Shown here: positions 30,521 to 38,773 of the stretch, piece after piece | How the letters are laid out: each line of letters begins with the position of its first letter | How positions within the stretch are numbered: position 1 is the stretch's first letter | NCBI RefSeq assembly: GCF_011038885.2 | Contig: NZ_CP064952.1 | Coordinates: 372,001-436,000, forward strand | Direction of reading: 5' to 3' | From: Schaalia sp. ZJ405 | Lineage (GTDB): Bacteria; Actinomycetota; Actinomycetes; Actinomycetales; Actinomycetaceae | DNA length: 64,000 nucleotides | Program-made: the position numbers and the translations under genes | Notes under the pieces: model-generated | The model's database searches: none | Seen by the model: only the letters and a program-made list of their open reading frames with translations | Told to the model about the DNA's origin: nothing

Positions 30521-30558
30521 CGGTTCTGAGAATCGAATGAGATCGGTTCTCAGAATCG
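30521..30558. terminator. Bidirectional hairpin between htpX and yajQ
   Basis: CGGTTCTGAGAATC (30521-30534) pairs along its whole length with GGTTCTCAGAATCG (30545-30558), including two G-U pairs, around a short loop. Both arms also look like direct repeats because TTCTGAGAA is nearly self-complementary. Its place between convergent genes supports termination. Confidence 0.55.
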
Positions 30559-30606
30559 GATCAGCTCGGTGCATCCCCAGATCGCGTCAGGCCTGCTTGC
30601 CTCGCC

Positions 30607-31111
30607 TCAGCGGTAGTTGACGAACTGGAGAGCCGTGTCAAACTTTTCCCCCGCCGGGCCCTTGAGCAGCGCAATGACGGCCTGAAGATCGTCGCGGGAC
30701 TTTTGAGGACACGCGCAGTTCATCGCCCTGAATCTGCGCCTTGACACCCTTGGGGCCCTCGTCGCGGATGAGCTTGGAGATTTTCTTCGCTTCATCCTGG
30801 GCAATGCCTTCTTTCAGCGGCGTGACAAGCTTGTAGATTTTCCCGGAGGCTTTTGGCTCGCGATCCTTATAGTCCAGGGATTTGAGGGACAGACCACGCC
30901 GGATGAGTTTCGTCTGAAGAACGTCAAGGATCGCCAAGACACGCTCAGGTGAGTTTGCCTCCATCTCAATGGCATCTCCAGACAGGCGGATCGCGGCGTC
31001 AACATTACGGAAGTCGTATCGGTTGGCGATCTCCTTCGCGGCCTGGTTCACGGCGTTATCTACTTCTTGACGGTCGAGCTTAGAGACGATGTCGAATGAC
31101 GAGTCAGCCAT
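30607..31111 (-). pseudogene. yajQ: YajQ/UPF0234 family protein, single-base frameshift
   Basis: Reading from ATG 31111 (ribosome site GAAAGGA) gives a normal YajQ N-terminus, [19 protein letters not shown], through GDELRVSSK. The frame then runs out of homology. The expected C-terminus, [13 protein letters not shown] to [11 protein letters not shown], continues in the next frame to the stop at 30607-30609. The total length, 505 bases, is one more than a multiple of three. Removing one A from the AAAA run near 30707 restores a full ~167-residue protein. This may be a real inactivation, phase variation or a sequencing error. The family is a two-domain nucleotide-binding fold reported to bind cyclic-di-GMP in some bacteria. 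Confidence 0.85.
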
Positions 31112-31356
31112 AGTGGGTCCTTTCAACGGATCGCGCGTGATTTTGCTCATGATCCACGTGGTCATGACGCGCGCGTGATGCCCCCTAGCGTAGTGGGTGA
31201 CGAGGGCGGGTGGCGAAATATCGGTGTTTTTTGCCGGTGTCACCGAGAGGTTGTCGGCGTGGTCCGCCCTCAGTTGCTCAACTTCTTGGGGCCGCTCTGA
31301 TTCGCATTTGGGCGTTGAATTCTGTTATTCTTCCACGGCACCGAAAAACGGTGCAC
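31112..31356. other. Gap between yajQ and tRNA-Tyr
   Basis: This 245-base divergent gap must contain the yajQ and tRNA-cluster promoters. A weak candidate for the tRNAs is TTCGCA (31301) with an AT-rich TTATTC about 18 bases on. No conserved ORF is visible. Confidence 0.3.
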
Positions 31357-31438
31357 GGCGGGGTTCCCGAGTGGCCAAAGGGATCTGACTGTAAATCAGA
31401 CGCGGAATGCTTCGGGGGTTCGAATCCCTCCCCCGCCA
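31357..31438 (+). tRNA. tRNA-Tyr (GTA)
   Basis: Acceptor arms GGCGGGG (31357-31363) and CCCCGCC (31431-31437) pair fully. The anticodon stem TCTGA/TCAGA encloses CTGTAAA with anticodon GTA. A long variable arm is present, as expected for bacterial tRNA-Tyr. CCA is not fully encoded. Confidence 0.95.
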
Positions 31439-31586
31439 CACTTTCGACTTCGGTCGAAGAGGTTGCGCCGGCAGGGTTTTTACCGTGCTGTCGCGCCGCC
31501 CGGTGAAAACCGGGAAACGCTGTGAGGTCCTTCTCATGCGATTCGATTGCTTCGGTAGTCGGGCCTGAGCTAGGCTTTCCGGCGTT

Positions 31587-31659
31587 GCCCCGATAGCTCA
31601 GTAGGCAGAGCGTCTCCATGGTAAGGAGAAGGTCAAGGGTTCGATTCCCTTTCGGGGCT
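31587..31659 (+). tRNA. tRNA-Thr (GGT)
   Basis: GCCCCGA pairs with TCGGGGC. The anticodon stem TCTCC/GGAGA encloses ATGGTAA, giving anticodon GGT. The T-loop TTCGATT is normal. No encoded CCA. Confidence 0.95.
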
Positions 31660-31689
31660 CTGGTTCGCGGCTCCGGTCGCAACCGCCGT

Positions 31690-31766
31690 GGCGGGGTAGC
31701 TCAGCTGGTTAGAGCGCACGACTCATAATCGTGAGGTCGCGGGTTCGAGTCCCGCCCCCGCTACCA
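31690..31766 (+). tRNA. tRNA-Met (CAT)
   Basis: Acceptor GGCGGGG pairs with CCCCGCT (one G-U at the end). The anticodon stem CACGA/TCGTG encloses CTCATAA, anticodon CAT. CCA is encoded (31764-31766). The fully paired acceptor end indicates an elongator rather than initiator; a tRNA-Ile(CAU) modified by TilS cannot be excluded by eye. rpmG follows directly. Confidence 0.9.
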
Positions 31767-31818
31767 AGATTGACCGGTCGCGCGCGACACAAACTATCAG
31801 CAAAAGAGGGAAGCAACC

Positions 31819-31989
31819 GTGGCAAGCAAGTCTCAGGACGTTCGCCCCAAGATCACTCTGGCCTGCTCGGAGTGCAAGGAGCGCAACTACATCACGAAGA
31901 AGAACCGTCGGAACACGCCGGATCGTCTCGAACTGGCAAAGTACTGCCCGCGTTGCCGCAAGTCGGTGATGCACCGCGAGACACGCTGA
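31819..31989 (+). CDS. rpmG: 50S ribosomal protein L33
   Basis: A 56-residue protein starting at GTG 31819 ([19 protein letters not shown]) and ending HRETR. Two CxxC pairs (CSEC, CPRC) mark the zinc-binding form of L33. GAGGGAAG lies about 10 bases upstream. The position after tRNA-Thr/tRNA-Met is conserved in many actinobacteria. Confidence 0.95.
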   Translation: MASKSQDVRPKITLACSECKERNYITKKNRRNTPDRLELAKYCPRCRKSVMHRETR

Positions 31990-32123
31990 TTCCGTCGACA
32001 CAACGTGTCGCGTTCGCCCCTGAGGAGTGATCCCGGGGGCGTTCGCTGTATCCGCCCCATCATCTGCTCCGAGAGCCTCGACGTTTCCACGGCAAGGCCT
32101 GAGAATTCGGGAGCTAGACCGCT

Positions 32124-32137
32124 TCGTCCTCGTCCCC
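32124..32137 (+). repeat. Dispersed 14-mer, intergenic copy before murB
   Basis: Exact copy followed by ATTTTG, 18 bases before the murB ATG and just upstream of its ribosome site. Confidence 0.8.
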
Positions 32138-32155
32138 ATTTTGTGAAGGAGCCCC

Positions 32156-33301
32156 ATGTCCGCCCCGACCCTCGCTGACCTGACGACGCTACGTGTCGGC
32201 GGCCCTGTCGCTCAATTTGTCCGCTCCCAATCCGAGAGCGAATTCATCGAGGCGGTTGCCCAGGCGGATGCCACGGGTCTGCCTCTGCTCGTCATCGGCG
32301 GTGGATCGAATCTCCTCGCCTCGGACGCTCCCTTTGAGGGGGTCGTTGTCTCCCACGGCGTCGCTGCCATTACTCAGCACCCCGCACCCGCGGTCGGTGC
32401 GGGTCCTCTTCCTGATGGAGAGGGCGCCCCGGTGTCCTCGGATACTTCGGGGGACGAGGACGAGGCTGTCCGTGTGATCGCTTCCGCAGGGACGACCTGG
32501 GACGAACTTGTTGCCTGGACCGTTGACCGTGGTCTGTCGGGACTTGAGGCGTTGTCGGGGATCCCTGGGACAGTCGGTGCAGCTCCCGTGCAAAACATCG
32601 GCGCATACGGTCACGAAGTCGCTGAGTTCCTTGAAAGCATTCGGGCGTGGGATCGGCAGGAACACCGCGAGGTGACGCTCACGCGTGAGCAGATGGCTTT
32701 CGGCTACCGAACCTCCGTGATCAAGCGTTCGATCCTGGAAAGCGGATGGGGACCAACGGGACGATGGGTTGTCCTTGAGGTGACCTTCCGGCTTTGTCGA
32801 TCACACCTGAGCGCTCCGATCCTGTACAGCCAGCTTGCGAGCAGTCTCGACGTGGAACAGGGTGACGTGGTCGCTTCTCGTCGCGTCCGTGAAGCTGTCC
32901 TGAGCCTGCGTGCCTCAAAGGGGATGGTCCTCACCCCAGGTGATCACGACACGTGGTCCGCGGGGTCGTTCTTCACGAACCCGATCATCCCCTCATCTGC
33001 GGCATCGGTCATTGACGAGGACGCCCCGCGGTATCCCGCGGGGGAAGCCGCTGATGGCACCCCCCTGGTGAAAACATCGGCGGCGTGGCTTATCGAACAC
33101 GCGGGATTTACGAAGGGGTTCGCGCTTCCGGGCGAGGGACGGGCTGCGTTATCGTCGCGTCATGTGCTCGCGCTGACAAACCGTGGGGGAGCCACAGCAC
33201 GCGAGATCGCCGATCTTGCCCGCGCCATTCAGCGGGGCGTGGAGGACACTTTCGGGATCCATCTTGTCCCCGAGCCGGTCTGCCTCGGTATTGACCTCTA
33301 G
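32156..33301 (+). CDS. murB: UDP-N-acetylenolpyruvoylglucosamine reductase (MurB)
   Basis: This FAD enzyme makes UDP-N-acetylmuramate for peptidoglycan. TTLRVGGPVAQFV and VIGGGSNLL bind FAD; GIPGTVGAAPVQNIGAYG and FGYRTSVIKR follow; AGSFFTNP contains the Ser that acts as proton donor in type I MurB. The protein is 381 residues. An insert of roughly 35 residues (about 75-108) before the VRVIASAGTTWDELV segment is Pro/Gly/acidic and encodes GDEDEA from a dispersed repeat copy. ATG follows GAAGGAG with good spacing. Confidence 0.95.
   Translation: MSAPTLADLTTLRVGGPVAQFVRSQSESEFIEAVAQADATGLPLLVIGGGSNLLASDAPFEGVVVSHGVAAITQHPAPAVGAGPLPDGEGAPVSSDTSGDEDEAVRVIASAGTTWDELVAWTVDRGLSGLEALSGIPGTVGAAPVQNIGAYGHEVAEFLESIRAWDRQEHREVTLTREQMAFGYRTSVIKRSILESGWGPTGRWVVLEVTFRLCRSHLSAPILYSQLASSLDVEQGDVVASRRVREAVLSLRASKGMVLTPGDHDTWSAGSFFTNPIIPSSAASVIDEDAPRYPAGEAADGTPLVKTSAAWLIEHAGFTKGFALPGEGRAALSSRHVLALTNRGGATAREIADLARAIQRGVEDTFGIHLVPEPVCLGIDL
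32450..32463 (-). repeat. Dispersed 14-mer, copy in murB
   Basis: Exact copy in minus orientation within the non-conserved insert of MurB, read SGDEDEAV. The same residues occur in the MenD insert. Confidence 0.75.
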
Positions 33302-33347
33302 AAGCCGGGTATTGACCTCTAGGAGCTCGGTATCGAACTCGAGGAGG
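33286..33347. repeat. Three-unit ~21-base tandem repeat across the murB/deaminase 3' ends
   Basis: Units CGGTATTGACCTCTAGAAGC (33286-33305), GGTATTGACCTCTAGGAGCT (33308-33327) and CGGTATCGAACTCGAGGAGG (33328-33347) are increasingly diverged. They cover the murB stop codon and the stop plus last codons of the convergent deaminase. Confidence 0.7.
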
Positions 33348-34494
33348 CAGGTCCGCATCCCTGCTGACCTCCGCCGTCCTCGGTTCCCGGTTCTGTGGCA
33401 AGCCATGCGACGATCTGTCCTCGCCACTGTGCTTTTCGAGACGGTGATGCCAGCGATGCGTCAATTGACTCACGGGCCAGGTCGGCCAGCTGTGCGTCAC
33501 TGAAGTCGAAGGCATCACGAGCTGCCGCATACTGCGCCACAAGGCGCGAATGGAAGAGCAGAGGGTCATCTGCGCCCAGGGCGATTTTCACACCGTGTTC
33601 CATGAGCGTTGGTAACGGAACGTGAGCAAAGTCCGGATAGACCCCCAGGTGAACGTTCGACGTGGGGCACACCTCGAAGGCCACACCGGAACTGGCAAGA
33701 CGATCAAGAAGTTCCAGGTCTTCACTGACGCGCACGCCGTGGCCGAGTCGTGCGGGGCTCAGAGCCGCAACGATTTCCCTGACGGATTGCGGTCCCAGTA
33801 ATTCTCCGCCATGAGGTAGTGAGGCCAGACCGGCACGACGCGCGATGTGGAATGCCGCAGAGAACTCCGATGTTGTTCCCACGCGCTCATCGTTGGACAA
33901 GCCGAATCCGACGACGTCGCCAACTCCGTCGCCAACGTATTGCGCAGCGAGGCGAGCGAGGATCCGCGCGTCCAAGGGGTGACGGATACGTGACGCCGCA
34001 ACAATGATTGCGACATCCACCCCGGTGGTTTTCGAGGCTGCGCGAGCTTCATCGAGGATGATTTCGAGGGCCGGAGTGATTCCCCCAACCCAGGGGGCGT
34101 AAGACGTTGGATCCACCTGCATCTCAAGTCGAACGGAGCCTTCGCGGGCATCGTCCTCGGCGGCCTCGCGAACGATGCGGCGCATGACTTCTTCGGAGCG
34201 GACGAGGTGGCGTGCAGCATCGTAGGAACGCTGGAATCTGAACCATCCACGCCCATCCGCGGGGACTTTCAGCGGGTCGAGTTCAACGAGGTGCTGAGGA
34301 AGACGAATCCCGGCGTCCTCGGCAAGCTCGATGAGTGTCTGCGGTCGCATTGCCCCAGTGAAATGGAGGTGGAGGTGAGCCTTGGGGAGCGTTGATGGGT
34401 CTCGTCGTCCGGGGGGTGGAGGTGTAGCTGTGGTCAGGTCGAAGGCCGGACGCGCTGAACTTTTGTGCCGGGCGGGCATGTCATCGCGCCTCAT
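33319..34494 (-). CDS. Adenosine deaminase family protein
   Basis: A zinc amidohydrolase that deaminates adenosine or a related purine. PKAHLHLHFTGAM holds the first metal histidines; LPHGGELLG corresponds to the His-Ala-Gly-Glu catalytic motif; LGHGVRVSED and ALGADDPLLF provide the remaining His and Asp. ADA usually has SLNTDDP, so substrate preference is uncertain. It is 391 residues. The ATG at 34494 overlaps the upstream hydrolase stop by 4 bases (ATGA) and is preferred over one 18 bases upstream. The C-terminal ~30 residues are low-complexity and partly encoded by the tandem repeat. Confidence 0.88.
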   Translation of the reverse strand: MRRDDMPARHKSSARPAFDLTTATPPPPGRRDPSTLPKAHLHLHFTGAMRPQTLIELAEDAGIRLPQHLVELDPLKVPADGRGWFRFQRSYDAARHLVRSEEVMRRIVREAAEDDAREGSVRLEMQVDPTSYAPWVGGITPALEIILDEARAASKTTGVDVAIIVAASRIRHPLDARILARLAAQYVGDGVGDVVGFGLSNDERVGTTSEFSAAFHIARRAGLASLPHGGELLGPQSVREIVAALSPARLGHGVRVSEDLELLDRLASSGVAFEVCPTSNVHLGVYPDFAHVPLPTLMEHGVKIALGADDPLLFHSRLVAQYAAARDAFDFSDAQLADLARESIDASLASPSRKAQWRGQIVAWLATEPGTEDGGGQQGCGPASSSSIPSS

Positions 34495-35303
34495 CGGTGT
34501 GCGTTCAGCCATTCGACGATGTCGGTGATGAGCTGCGGTCCTTCCGGCTCGTTGAGTACCTCGTGGTAGGCACCGGGGATGATCCGCAGCTCAAGGTCGA
34601 GGTCGGGGTGGGCCTCGAGCGCCGCAGCAACGAATTCCCGTGACCCGTCGAGATGGGCGAGGCGGTCCTGATCCCCGTGGAGGATGAGCATGGGCGTTGA
34701 TAGGCGGTGAGCATGACGGATCGATTCGTCGCCCTGGACGAGCATTGTCGCTCCGGTGAGCAGAGCGACCCCGCCGTGCCAGTTGAGAATGTCGGCATCG
34801 AACTCAGCTTGAACCGCCGGGTCACGCGACAGCTTGGATTCGGCGTTCGGTAAGTCGCCGGGGGATGCGATGAGGCCCGGGCACATTCGCGCGAGGGGGA
34901 GGAGCTTGCGCGCAAGGTCGGGACTAATCCCCGATATGGGGCGGAAAGCTGGCCCTGAGAGAACGGTGCCGCGCAAGTGGGAGGAGTCAATGAGTGTTGA
35001 AGCCCCGGTGATCAGTCCTCCCATTGAGTGTCCGAAGAGGAAAATGTCACGAGTACGAGCATGCGTGAGCACGATGCGGCGGGCATCGAGGTGATCCTTG
35101 ATGAGTCGTCCGACGTCGACGCGCGCTCGCGGACCGGATGCGGTGCCGTGACCCGCATGATCGTAGTAGGCGACGTCGTAGCCGGAGGCTGTTAGCGCAT
35201 CGAAAAGAGGGAAATAGCGGCCTGAATGTTCGGCGTAACCGTGGGCTACTAAGACGGTCCCGTGGGGCTTTGCTGAATTTGCGCGAAGAAAGTGGAGGTC
35301 CAT
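34491..35303 (-). CDS. Alpha/beta hydrolase, monoacylglycerol lipase/lysophospholipase type
   Basis: A serine hydrolase of 270 residues. HGYAEHSGRYFPL forms the oxyanion region, FGHSMGGLITG holds the nucleophile Ser, LHGDQDRLAHLDGS the acid Asp, and GAYHEVLNEP the catalytic His. The pattern is that of bacterial monoacylglycerol lipases/PldB-like enzymes. No signal peptide is seen, so it is likely cytoplasmic. CACAAT lies 6 bases before the ATG and no ribosome site is visible, suggesting a leaderless transcript covering the deaminase gene too. Confidence 0.87.
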   Translation of the reverse strand: MDLHFLRANSAKPHGTVLVAHGYAEHSGRYFPLFDALTASGYDVAYYDHAGHGTASGPRARVDVGRLIKDHLDARRIVLTHARTRDIFLFGHSMGGLITGASTLIDSSHLRGTVLSGPAFRPISGISPDLARKLLPLARMCPGLIASPGDLPNAESKLSRDPAVQAEFDADILNWHGGVALLTGATMLVQGDESIRHAHRLSTPMLILHGDQDRLAHLDGSREFVAAALEAHPDLDLELRIIPGAYHEVLNEPEGPQLITDIVEWLNAHR

Positions 35304-35376
35304 GACCCTATTGTGGCAGAGTCACCGCCCGTTGATCGGGCAACGTGTGCAACGGTGAGAATGAACTGGACGTGAA

Positions 35377-35408
35377 CTGTGCCGTCCCACAGCGGTGGGA
35401 CGGCACAG
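35377..35408 (-). terminator. 14-bp perfect hairpin downstream of the aminotransferase
   Basis: CTGTGCCGTCCCAC and GTGGGACGGCACAG pair perfectly around an AGCG loop. It lies 54 bases after the aminotransferase stop on the minus strand. A T-run is lacking. Confidence 0.6.
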
Positions 35409-35461
35409 AACAGATGGACCATCAACGCGGTTGTTCACCGCGTGCGAGAGTCGACAGATGC

Positions 35462-36685
35462 TTAGCGGGCCTCGGCGAGGAGTTCTTGAACTCGACCGAC
35501 ACCTTCGACAAGGTCATCGTCGGAGAGGGCGTAGGACAGGCGGATGAAGCCAGATGGGCCGAATGCTTCGCCGGGAACAACCGCGACCTCGACCTCGTCA
35601 AGGATCAGATCGGCCAGCTGCGCCGAGGTCGTTGGAACGGTCCCGCGGATCGAACGTCCGAGAATGTTCTCAACGTTCGGGTAGGCGTAGAACGCCCCTT
35701 TGGGTGTGGGGACCTCAAGCCCATCGATCTGGCGGAGCATCGTGATCATTGTTTGGCGACGACGGTCGAAAGCTTCGCGCATGAGGTGCACTGTGTCGAG
35801 AGAACCAGAAACGGCTTGCAGCGCGGCACGTTGGGCCATGTTTGACACGTTCGATGTGAGGTGAGACTGGAAAGAGGTTGCGGCCTTGACGATGTCGAGC
35901 GGTCCGATCATCCAGCCAACACGCCACCCCGTCATCGCGTATGTCTTGGCGACACCGTTGAGTACCAGGGTCTGATTTGCCAGCTCGGGAACGAGGGCAA
36001 CGATGTGGGCCGGCTGAGCGTCCTCGTAGAGGAGGTGCTCGTAGATTTCATCGGTGATGACCCAGATGCCGTGCGCGAGTGCCCATTCACCGATCGCGCG
36101 CGTTTCCTCCGGTGTGTACACGGTTCCCGTTGGGTTTGACGGTGAGCAGTGGAGGAGGACTTTTGTGCGGTCAGTGCGTGCCGCTTCAAGCTGGTCGACT
36201 GTCACCTTGTAGTCCTGATCGGCTCCGGCAAAAACCGGAACTGTCACACCACCGGCGAGCTTGATGACCTCGGGGTACGTTGTCCAATACGGCGTCGGGA
36301 GAAGGGCCTCGTCACCGGGGTTGAGGATCGAAGCGAAGGCCTGGAACACCGCTTGCTTACCACCGTTGGTCACGAGGACCGAAGCGGGATCCACTTCGTA
36401 ACCGGAATCACGCAGGGTCTTCTGAGCAATCGCTTCGCGCAGTGCCGGAAGGCCAGCGGCGGGCGTGTAGCGGTGCATTGCGGGGTCCTTGGCGGCCTGA
36501 ACAGCGGCCTCGACGATGTCATCGGGCGTGGCGAAGTCAGGTTCACCGGCGCCGAACCCAATCACCGGACGGCCCTGAGCCTTGAGAGCCTTGGCTTTGG
36601 CGTCGACGGCGAGCGTAGCTGACGGTGTAATCGCAGCGAAACGAGCGGAAACACGAGATGCAGTTGAAGCAGTTGAAGTAGTCAC
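35462..36685 (-). CDS. Pyridoxal-phosphate aminotransferase, aspartate aminotransferase type (class I)
   Basis: A fold-type I aminotransferase of 407 residues. [19 protein letters not shown] is near the N-terminus, [12 protein letters not shown] contacts PLP and substrate, and [14 protein letters not shown] contains the Schiff-base lysine. The family transfers the amino group of aspartate (AspC-type) and sometimes prephenate. The GTG at 36685 gives [16 protein letters not shown], the length expected for the family. An in-frame ATG 147 bases further upstream would cover a dispersed repeat and a likely promoter. Ribosome site is weak (GGGA). Confidence 0.88.
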   Translation of the reverse strand: MTTSTASTASRVSARFAAITPSATLAVDAKAKALKAQGRPVIGFGAGEPDFATPDDIVEAAVQAAKDPAMHRYTPAAGLPALREAIAQKTLRDSGYEVDPASVLVTNGGKQAVFQAFASILNPGDEALLPTPYWTTYPEVIKLAGGVTVPVFAGADQDYKVTVDQLEAARTDRTKVLLHCSPSNPTGTVYTPEETRAIGEWALAHGIWVITDEIYEHLLYEDAQPAHIVALVPELANQTLVLNGVAKTYAMTGWRVGWMIGPLDIVKAATSFQSHLTSNVSNMAQRAALQAVSGSLDTVHLMREAFDRRRQTMITMLRQIDGLEVPTPKGAFYAYPNVENILGRSIRGTVPTTSAQLADLILDEVEVAVVPGEAFGPSGFIRLSYALSDDDLVEGVGRVQELLAEAR

Positions 36686-36772
36686 GTCCCAATGGTTCCA
36701 TGTCAACGGACAAAAGTCTCCTCTTTGCCGCAATACGAAACGGTAACGATTGCGACAGTCGTGGGATGCGCC

Positions 36773-36786
36773 TCGTCCTCGTCCCC
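36773..36786 (+). repeat. Dispersed 14-mer, intergenic copy before tRNA-Trp
   Basis: Exact copy in the 189-base divergent gap between the aminotransferase and tRNA-Trp, preceded by GCGCC and followed by AATATG. Confidence 0.8.
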
Positions 36787-36815
36787 AATATGTGACCCAC
36801 TTGGGAGGCACTAGG

Positions 36816-36846
36816 TTGGACAAGGGGACCACTTGTTCCCTAAACT
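36816..36846 (+). promoter_or_regulatory. Candidate promoter of tRNA-Trp-secE-nusG
   Basis: TTGGAC (36816-36821) and TAAACT (36841-36846) with 19-base spacing, 28 bases before the tRNA. Spacing is longer than ideal. Confidence 0.4.
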
Positions 36847-36874
36847 CGACCGAGTGAGTTTCCCCAACTCATGT

Positions 36875-36950
36875 AGGGCAGTGGCGCAATTGGTAGCGCA
36901 CCGGTCTCCAAAACCGGCGGTTGTGGGTTCGAGTCCCGCCTGCCCTGCCA
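36875..36950 (+). tRNA. tRNA-Trp (CCA)
   Basis: AGGGCAG pairs with CTGCCCT. The anticodon stem CCGGT/ACCGG encloses a loop with anticodon CCA. The 3' CCA is encoded. It precedes secE as in many actinobacteria. Confidence 0.96.
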
Positions 36951-36983
36951 GGAAGAACCTGATTGGCACAAGTGGAGGATCGA

Positions 36984-37280
36984 ATGAGCGACAGCAACGT
37001 CATCAGCGACAGCTCCGCGCGCCCGGATCGCACAAAGATCTCGGCGACCCGCAAGCGTGATGAATCCCCAGCTGAAGCCGATAAGAAGCCGAATATCTTC
37101 AAGAGGATCTGGACGTTTATCCTCCAGGTGATTTCGGAGATGAAGAAAGTCACCTACCCTTCCGGTCAGGAGACCTGGACCTACTTCGTGGTTGTCGTTG
37201 TCTTTGTGGCAGCAATCATGGCTTTCGCTGGCCTATTGGACTTGGGATTCGGTAGACTAAGCGCATTGATCTTCGGCTGA
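36984..37280 (+). CDS. secE: Preprotein translocase subunit SecE
   Basis: A 98-residue SecYEG subunit with a hydrophilic N-terminus, the conserved amphipathic segment [17 protein letters not shown] and one membrane segment ([17 protein letters not shown]). ATG at 36984 follows GGAGG by 7 bases; a TTG at 36963 is in frame but lacks this. Confidence 0.95.
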   Translation: MSDSNVISDSSARPDRTKISATRKRDESPAEADKKPNIFKRIWTFILQVISEMKKVTYPSGQETWTYFVVVVVFVAAIMAFAGLLDLGFGRLSALIFG

Positions 37281-37288
37281 AGCCAAGA

Positions 37289-37325
37289 GAACCCGCCCGC
37301 AGGAACCTGCAGGCGGGTTTCTTCT
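37289..37325 (+). terminator. Rho-independent terminator between secE and nusG
   Basis: AACCCGCCCGCAG pairs with CTGCAGGCGGGTT with one mismatch, followed by TTTCTTCT. It would limit read-through from tRNA-Trp/secE into nusG. Confidence 0.75.
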
Positions 37326-37387
37326 ACGGCGTGACATCGAGGATCGGACATCGAAGCAAGCCGACCGAGGCAACGAGGAGAACACGC

Positions 37388-38119
37388 GTGAGCGAAGAAA
37401 TGACATCTGCCGACATCCCTGTCGACGAGACTGCCGAAACACTCGCGGACGAGACCGCCACCGAGGCAGCGGTCGACGCCGCCAACACGCCCGAGGACGC
37501 TGAGGCAACTCACGAGGATCCGGTTGAGAAACTCCGTCGTGAGCTCTACGTGGCCCCCGGTGACTGGTACGTCATCCACACCTATTCCGGTCACGAGCGC
37601 AAAGCCAAGGCCAACCTTGAGCAGCGCGTGGAGAATCAGGGCCTCCAGGAACAGCTTTTCCAAGTTGAAGTTCCTGACGAATACGTCATGGAATACCGAG
37701 GGACCGCGAAGAAACGCGTGCGGCGTGTGCGCATCCCCGGATACATCATCGTTCGCATGGAGTTCAACGAGGCGACCTACCGCGTTGTCAAGGAGACGCC
37801 CGCAGTCACCGGATTCCTCGGTGACCAGCACAACCCTGTTCCGCTGACGATTGACGAGGTCGTCATGCTTTTGACACCGAATGTCATGGAAGAGGCGGCT
37901 GTCGAGCAGAAGCAAGGCCCCGCCCCCGTCCAGGAAGTCCAGGTTGCATACGAACCGGGCGAGGTTGTTACCGTGACCGACGGTCCGTTTGAGGGAATGT
38001 CGGCAACGATTTCCGAGATCATGCCCGAGACTCAGAAGCTCAAGGTCCTCGTGACGATCTTCGAGCGCGAGACTCCGCTGGAAGTCGGATTCGACCAGGT
38101 CGACAAGCTCGAACAGTGA
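37388..38119 (+). CDS. nusG: Transcription termination/antitermination factor NusG
   Basis: A 243-residue NusG: an acidic N-terminal extension (~55 residues, typical of actinobacteria), the NGN domain ([45 protein letters not shown]) and a C-terminal KOW domain ([19 protein letters not shown]). GTG at 37388 follows AGGAGAACAC; ATG 12 bases on is the alternative. Confidence 0.95.
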   Translation: MSEEMTSADIPVDETAETLADETATEAAVDAANTPEDAEATHEDPVEKLRRELYVAPGDWYVIHTYSGHERKAKANLEQRVENQGLQEQLFQVEVPDEYVMEYRGTAKKRVRRVRIPGYIIVRMEFNEATYRVVKETPAVTGFLGDQHNPVPLTIDEVVMLLTPNVMEEAAVEQKQGPAPVQEVQVAYEPGEVVTVTDGPFEGMSATISEIMPETQKLKVLVTIFERETPLEVGFDQVDKLEQ

Positions 38120-38128
38120 AGTGTCGCA

Positions 38129-38152
38129 CGCGGACTTGGGAACAGGTCCGCG
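38129..38152 (+). terminator. Hairpin with GGAA tetraloop in the nusG-rplK gap
   Basis: CGCGGACTTG pairs with CAGGTCCGCG (one G-U) around GGAA, 10 bases after nusG. There is no T-run, so it could be a terminator or a leader structure of the L11-L1 operon. Confidence 0.4.
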
Positions 38153-38272
38153 CGCGCGTTAGTATCAATGTCTGTGCGAATTGGGATCGCTGTGCCTTCG
38201 TGGCCTGCGGCCCGCGCATAACCCCGGCGACAACCGTCGCTGTGGAACAAACGTAGGAAGACCCGAATTTAC

Positions 38273-38704
38273 ATGGCACCGAAGAAGAAGGTCACCGGCC
38301 TGATCAAGCTTCAGATCGCAGCCGGCGCCGCAACACCTGCTCCGCCTGTCGGTCCCGCTCTGGGCCAGCACGGCGTGAACATCGTTGAGTTCACGAAGGC
38401 GTACAACGCCGCGACCGAGTCGCAGCGTGGCAACATCGTCCCCGTTGAAATCACCGTCTATGAGGATCGTTCATTCACCTTTGTCCTCAAGACTCCTCCG
38501 GCAGCGGAAATGATTAAGAAAGCCGCTGGCCTCCAGAAGGGTTCCGGCACGCCGAACACCGTCAAGGTTGGCTCCATCACGATGGACCAGGCCCGCGAGA
38601 TCGGCCAGGCGAAGATGGCGGACCTCAACGCGAACGACATCGAAGCCGCAGCAAAGATCATCGCCGGTACCGCCCGCTCTATGGGCATCACCGTCGAAGA
38701 CTGA
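38273..38704 (+). CDS. rplK: 50S ribosomal protein L11
   Basis: 143 residues. The N-terminal domain has [26 protein letters not shown] and the C-terminal rRNA-binding domain has [14 protein letters not shown]. It binds the GTPase-associated centre of 23S rRNA. ATG follows GTAGGAAGACC at a distance. Confidence 0.97.
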   Translation: MAPKKKVTGLIKLQIAAGAATPAPPVGPALGQHGVNIVEFTKAYNAATESQRGNIVPVEITVYEDRSFTFVLKTPPAAEMIKKAAGLQKGSGTPNTVKVGSITMDQAREIGQAKMADLNANDIEAAAKIIAGTARSMGITVED

Positions 38705-38727
38705 CCCCACAACATTTCCCAGTGGTA

Positions 38728-38742
38728 GGGCAGGCGCTGCCC
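38728..38742 (+). promoter_or_regulatory. Hairpin in the rplK-rplA gap
   Basis: GGGCAG and CTGCCC pair around GCG within the 69-base gap. It may be a translational control element bound by L1, which autoregulates this operon in several bacteria, but the match to an L1 site is not checked. Confidence 0.3.
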
Positions 38743-38773
38743 ACATCCCACGACTGCAAGGAGAAGAAGCAGA

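Noticed and set aside
33319..34494. Reading the deaminase as guanine or adenine deaminase
   Set aside because: The HLHLH start, HGGE and GADDP pattern fit the adenosine deaminase family; finer specificity cannot be read by eye, so only the family name is given.
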